A stretch of 64,000 bases of DNA from assembly GCA_964539825.1 (NCBI GenBank), contig CAZIKF010000006.1:1-64000 (forward strand), read 5' to 3'. Both the position numbers and the translations under genes were made by a program. The notes below the pieces were generated by a model. That model was given only the letters and a program-made list of their open reading frames with translations, was not told where the DNA came from and did not search any database. This document shows, one piece after another, positions 61,612 to 64,000 of this stretch. The DNA is from CAZIKF01 sp964539825. GTDB lineage: Bacteria; Muiribacteriota; UBA6191. Each line of letters begins with the position of its first letter. Position 1 is the first letter of the stretch.

Positions 61612-63035
61612 ACGATTCTGGTTCCCTTTGGCACCATACTTAAAACGTCCAGCCGACCGCCCAGCAGGTTGGTACGGTAGCGCATCACTGATAATCCTAA
61701 TCCCTTTGATTTTTGTTTACTGCAAAATCCATTCCCATCATCACTTACCTGGAGAAACCATTGATTATTCTTGGATTTGAGCTGGATACAGATCTCGGTT
61801 CCTCCGCTATGTTTCGCCGCGTTTCGGGTCGCTTCCTGGGCGATTCGAAATAGATGGTTGACCAATGTGCTGTCGGTGGGTTCATCAGAAGCATCGCACT
61901 CAAATCTACATCGAATTTCGAAGACTTCAGTAATGGTTTTACTAAAATGTCTTAGAGCTTGATAAATCCCCTCTTCATCAAGTCGAACCAGGGTTAGGCA
62001 GCGGGCAAACTCACGAACCTTTCCAACAGTTTCACTTATAGAGGTGGCAATTTGCTGTAACTCATCTGCTTCCGGTCTACCACCTTCACGCAGACGCTCC
62101 TCAAGAATTTTTGATTTCAGGGCTATAGCGAGCAGATCCTGACCAAGAACATCATGTAGATCGAGTCCTACTCTCAACTGGTCTCGTTCACTGATTTCCA
62201 AAACCTCGCGTTCGGTTCTCAACTGCTGGGTAATATCGTTGAGAACAAAGACGGCGCCCGAGACTCGGTTGGGTTCTTCGAAGAGGGGCGCTGCGTGTAA
62301 GCTAACATCTAGAATTTCCTCATTACGGGTGCGGATTTTGACCTTTTGGTCCATAATCTGGTGCCCCTTTAGAGTTGATTCAATGATCTTTTGAATCGAA
62401 TCAGAACCCACCAAAATATCATCGGGTACCAACCGAACTCCATCGATACACCCATCCAACCCTAACATTTGCCTTGCTGCTGTATTCCACAATGTAATGG
62501 TCCCCCCGGCATCAATCCCAAGAATTGCCAGGGGAGATGCCTGAATCAAGGCGTTGAGGGTGTCATTGGTTTCCGCAAGGAGAGCCTGGGCATGAACTCT
62601 CTCAGAGATATCAGTCAGAACGGCAATGAATCGATATCTCTCTTTTCCATGAGGTACGGGAACTATGGTAGTTTTCGTCCAGTAGAAGGTGCCTTCTTTG
62701 GTTTTATTGCGGATTTCTCCGTGCCAGGTCCGACCACTTTTTACGGTATCCCACAATTCGGAAAAAAACTCCCTTGGGTGATAGCCGGAATTTAAGATTC
62801 TTGGATTCTTCCCTAAAAGTTCAGCACGGCCATATCCGCTAATTTCACAGAATTTGTTGTTCACATAGAGTATGCGGCCTTCGAAGTCCGTCATTGCCAT
62901 CGTAGCGTGTTGATTCATCGCGGAGACAAGGGACAATAGATGATCTGTTGAATTTTCGTCCGGCGACTCAATTAACAAAGGATTCTTGTGGTCGGAGTCT
63001 TCAAGACTAAACTCGTCTCCCACAACAGAGGCCAT
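61590..63035 (-). CDS. Soluble PAS-domain sensor histidine kinase (NarX-like HisKA_3)
   Basis: 481 residues with no membrane segment. Two PAS domains (about 35-150: ISGYGRAELLGKNPRILNSG; about 160-275: LLGIDA-type with IRTRNEEILDVSL) precede the HisKA_3 dimerisation domain with phospho-His in GLDLHDVLGQDL (about 293) and an ATPase domain with RIAQEATRNAAKHSGG and VSDDGNGF. It senses a cytoplasmic signal, perhaps redox or a bound cofactor. Overlaps the ferredoxin gene by 1 nt and the regulator by 22 nt. Confidence 0.95.
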   Translation of the reverse strand: MASVVGDEFSLEDSDHKNPLLIESPDENSTDHLLSLVSAMNQHATMAMTDFEGRILYVNNKFCEISGYGRAELLGKNPRILNSGYHPREFFSELWDTVKSGRTWHGEIRNKTKEGTFYWTKTTIVPVPHGKERYRFIAVLTDISERVHAQALLAETNDTLNALIQASPLAILGIDAGGTITLWNTAARQMLGLDGCIDGVRLVPDDILVGSDSIQKIIESTLKGHQIMDQKVKIRTRNEEILDVSLHAAPLFEEPNRVSGAVFVLNDITQQLRTEREVLEISERDQLRVGLDLHDVLGQDLLAIALKSKILEERLREGGRPEADELQQIATSISETVGKVREFARCLTLVRLDEEGIYQALRHFSKTITEVFEIRCRFECDASDEPTDSTLVNHLFRIAQEATRNAAKHSGGTEICIQLKSKNNQWFLQVSDDGNGFCSKQKSKGLGLSVMRYRTNLLGGRLDVLSMVPKGTRIVCEVPIH

Positions 63036-63295
63036 CAGGTCTCTTCTTTCTTTGGAACTGACCCAAGCGGACAGTAATCGACGATTCCGCTAATGGGGCA
63101 GTTTTCCAGGGCTTCATGGAGCTTTTCATGCTCTTCATTGGTCAGCGGTTGATGTTGAACAAATGAACGTCCCTCTTCATCAATTGCGAAAACACCCGGC
63201 AAAAGATTGAGGCATAGCTCGCAGCGAGCGCATTCAGAGGAAGTGGCGTAGCGTCCCGGGGTGGTCTTTTTATTTGGTGTAATGTCTTTTCCCAT
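63035..63295 (-). CDS. Small single-cluster ferredoxin
   Basis: 86 residues. Cluster cysteines CARCELC, then CPISG, the layout of single [3Fe-4S] or [4Fe-4S] ferredoxins that serve oxygenases and cytochromes P450. Another Cys (DYCPLG) lies close. It is first in the five-gene operon and could donate electrons to the halogenase-like or radical SAM enzyme, or feed the PAS kinase with redox state. Confidence 0.88.
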   Translation of the reverse strand: MGKDITPNKKTTPGRYATSSECARCELCLNLLPGVFAIDEEGRSFVQHQPLTNEEHEKLHEALENCPISGIVDYCPLGSVPKKEET

Positions 63296-63443
63296 GCTCT
63301 CATCTCCAAAAAAATATCAGCCAATTTATTGGTGACAAATCAACACCATGTTAATATTGATTATAAGATAACTTTATCCGTTTATCTAGTAGGTGTAATG
63401 CTTTCACTTACTTCTTATTGGATTTCCTGCGAGGAGAGATCTT

Positions 63444-64000
63444 ATGGATCAACAGCTAAAATTGCAAAACCATCTACGAAGGATTCGCAATGACTTCGCC
63501 TTTCACTGGAAATTCGATCACACCTACCGAAACTATCGCCCTGAGCATGGGCTAGATAATTGGAAGGCCTATGATCAGTTCACCATCGCTTTTACATCGC
63601 TGAACCTCAAATATGTTTTTGAAGAACCGCTCTTGCTCAATGCCTTTAAGCAGGACTGGCAAGATCATGTTCCGGCTATGTATGAACGGCTGATGGATTG
63701 GACTTATGGGTGCTCCCAGGTATTGCGCTTCTTTCCGCCCCGCTTTTTCCGTCATGCGGAATTGATCCATGGAACGATGAGTGTTTACTCAGAACGGCTG
63801 CGAATCATGGCTCTGCTCAATTTTATGTTTAATGAAATTCGGCCGGTTGATCAATTCGAGGAATACCAGCCTTTACATGTGGAGGCCTATTTCCTCAAGG
63901 AGGAAAACAAACTACAAAGAGTTGACCAGTTGGTTTTCTTTTTGGTTCAGGAAGCCTTCGTGCAAAAGGAACTGTTTGATACTCTGCGGACTGGTTTAGT
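63444..64000 (+). CDS. Hypothetical protein, partial (runs off the window)
   Basis: The frame is open from ATG 63444 (GAGGAG site upstream) to the window end: at least 185 residues. It begins MDQQLKLQNHLRRIRNDFAF and is helical, with many aromatic residues and no signal peptide. I do not recognise it. It is divergent from the redox operon across a 148-nt promoter region (63296-63443) that is AT-rich and probably contains both promoters. Confidence 0.65.
   Translation, partial: MDQQLKLQNHLRRIRNDFAFHWKFDHTYRNYRPEHGLDNWKAYDQFTIAFTSLNLKYVFEEPLLLNAFKQDWQDHVPAMYERLMDWTYGCSQVLRFFPPRFFRHAELIHGTMSVYSERLRIMALLNFMFNEIRPVDQFEEYQPLHVEAYFLKEENKLQRVDQLVFFLVQEAFVQKELFDTLRTGL

Noticed and set aside
1..64000. 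CRISPR arrays, rRNA and tRNA genes, complete insertion sequences, prophage
   Set aside because: I looked for regularly spaced short repeats, tRNA-like cloverleaf ends, transposase motifs and phage structural genes and saw none that I could support.

Overview
The window is a 64 kb piece of a draft bacterial chromosome: one run of 100 N at 47477-47576 marks a scaffold join. Base composition is close to balanced, with a clearly more AT-rich patch around 54.4-55.4 kb. Many signal peptides, lipoprotein signals, a Tat signal, multihaem c-type cytochromes and lipase/surface-protein genes point to a free-living Gram-negative, respiring bacterium. Nothing here fixes the phylum, and I do not name one.

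Layout. 1-340: a long imperfect inverted repeat. 362-925: a GNAT acetyltransferase. 934-11416: six consecutive minus-strand genes for secreted or membrane-anchored Sel1-repeat proteins. Three overlap by 4 nt and share a C-terminal block that resembles the eukaryotic RMDN (regulator of microtubule dynamics) fold. 11580-17790: glnS, a large secreted BNR/VPS10-type propeller protein and small accessory genes. 17960-24731: a NeuB-type sugar acid synthase, a FecR-domain protein, an aldo/keto reductase, a seventh Sel1 protein, a TfoX-N protein, an S1/P1 nuclease and a thioesterase. 24746-34526: a MATE exporter, a lipase-maturation-factor protein and a giant surface lipoprotein with 13 tandem units of about 105 residues. 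34523-40753: a sodium/solute symporter, an SGNH-type protein, a YhhN protein and a class 3 lipase.

40865-45267 is a tight six-gene operon for pantothenate and CoA: a DUF2520 Rossmann protein (probable alternative ketopantoate reductase), panB, panC, separate coaC and coaB, and type III pantothenate kinase coaX. Only panD, coaD and coaE are missing for the full route.

45294-50483 is accessory ground. It holds a lipoprotein, a MazF-type toxin-antitoxin pair bracketed by two long palindromes, a probable small RNA with its own promoter and terminator, a cluster of repeated regulatory motifs, and a MITE-like element whose end supplies a stop codon.

51399-63295 is redox-oriented. It contains a tetrahaem cytochrome/four-cluster Fe-S/NrfD membrane module with no catalytic subunit, an Rrf2 regulator, a glutathione peroxidase, and a flavoprotein fused to a NapH-like membrane ferredoxin. 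It ends with a five-gene minus-strand operon: ferredoxin, PAS histidine kinase, LuxR-type response regulator, flavin-dependent halogenase-like enzyme and B12 radical SAM enzyme. This last operon looks like a redox-regulated modification or small-molecule pathway and is the best candidate for an undescribed system. A gene of unknown function starts at 63444 and runs off the window.
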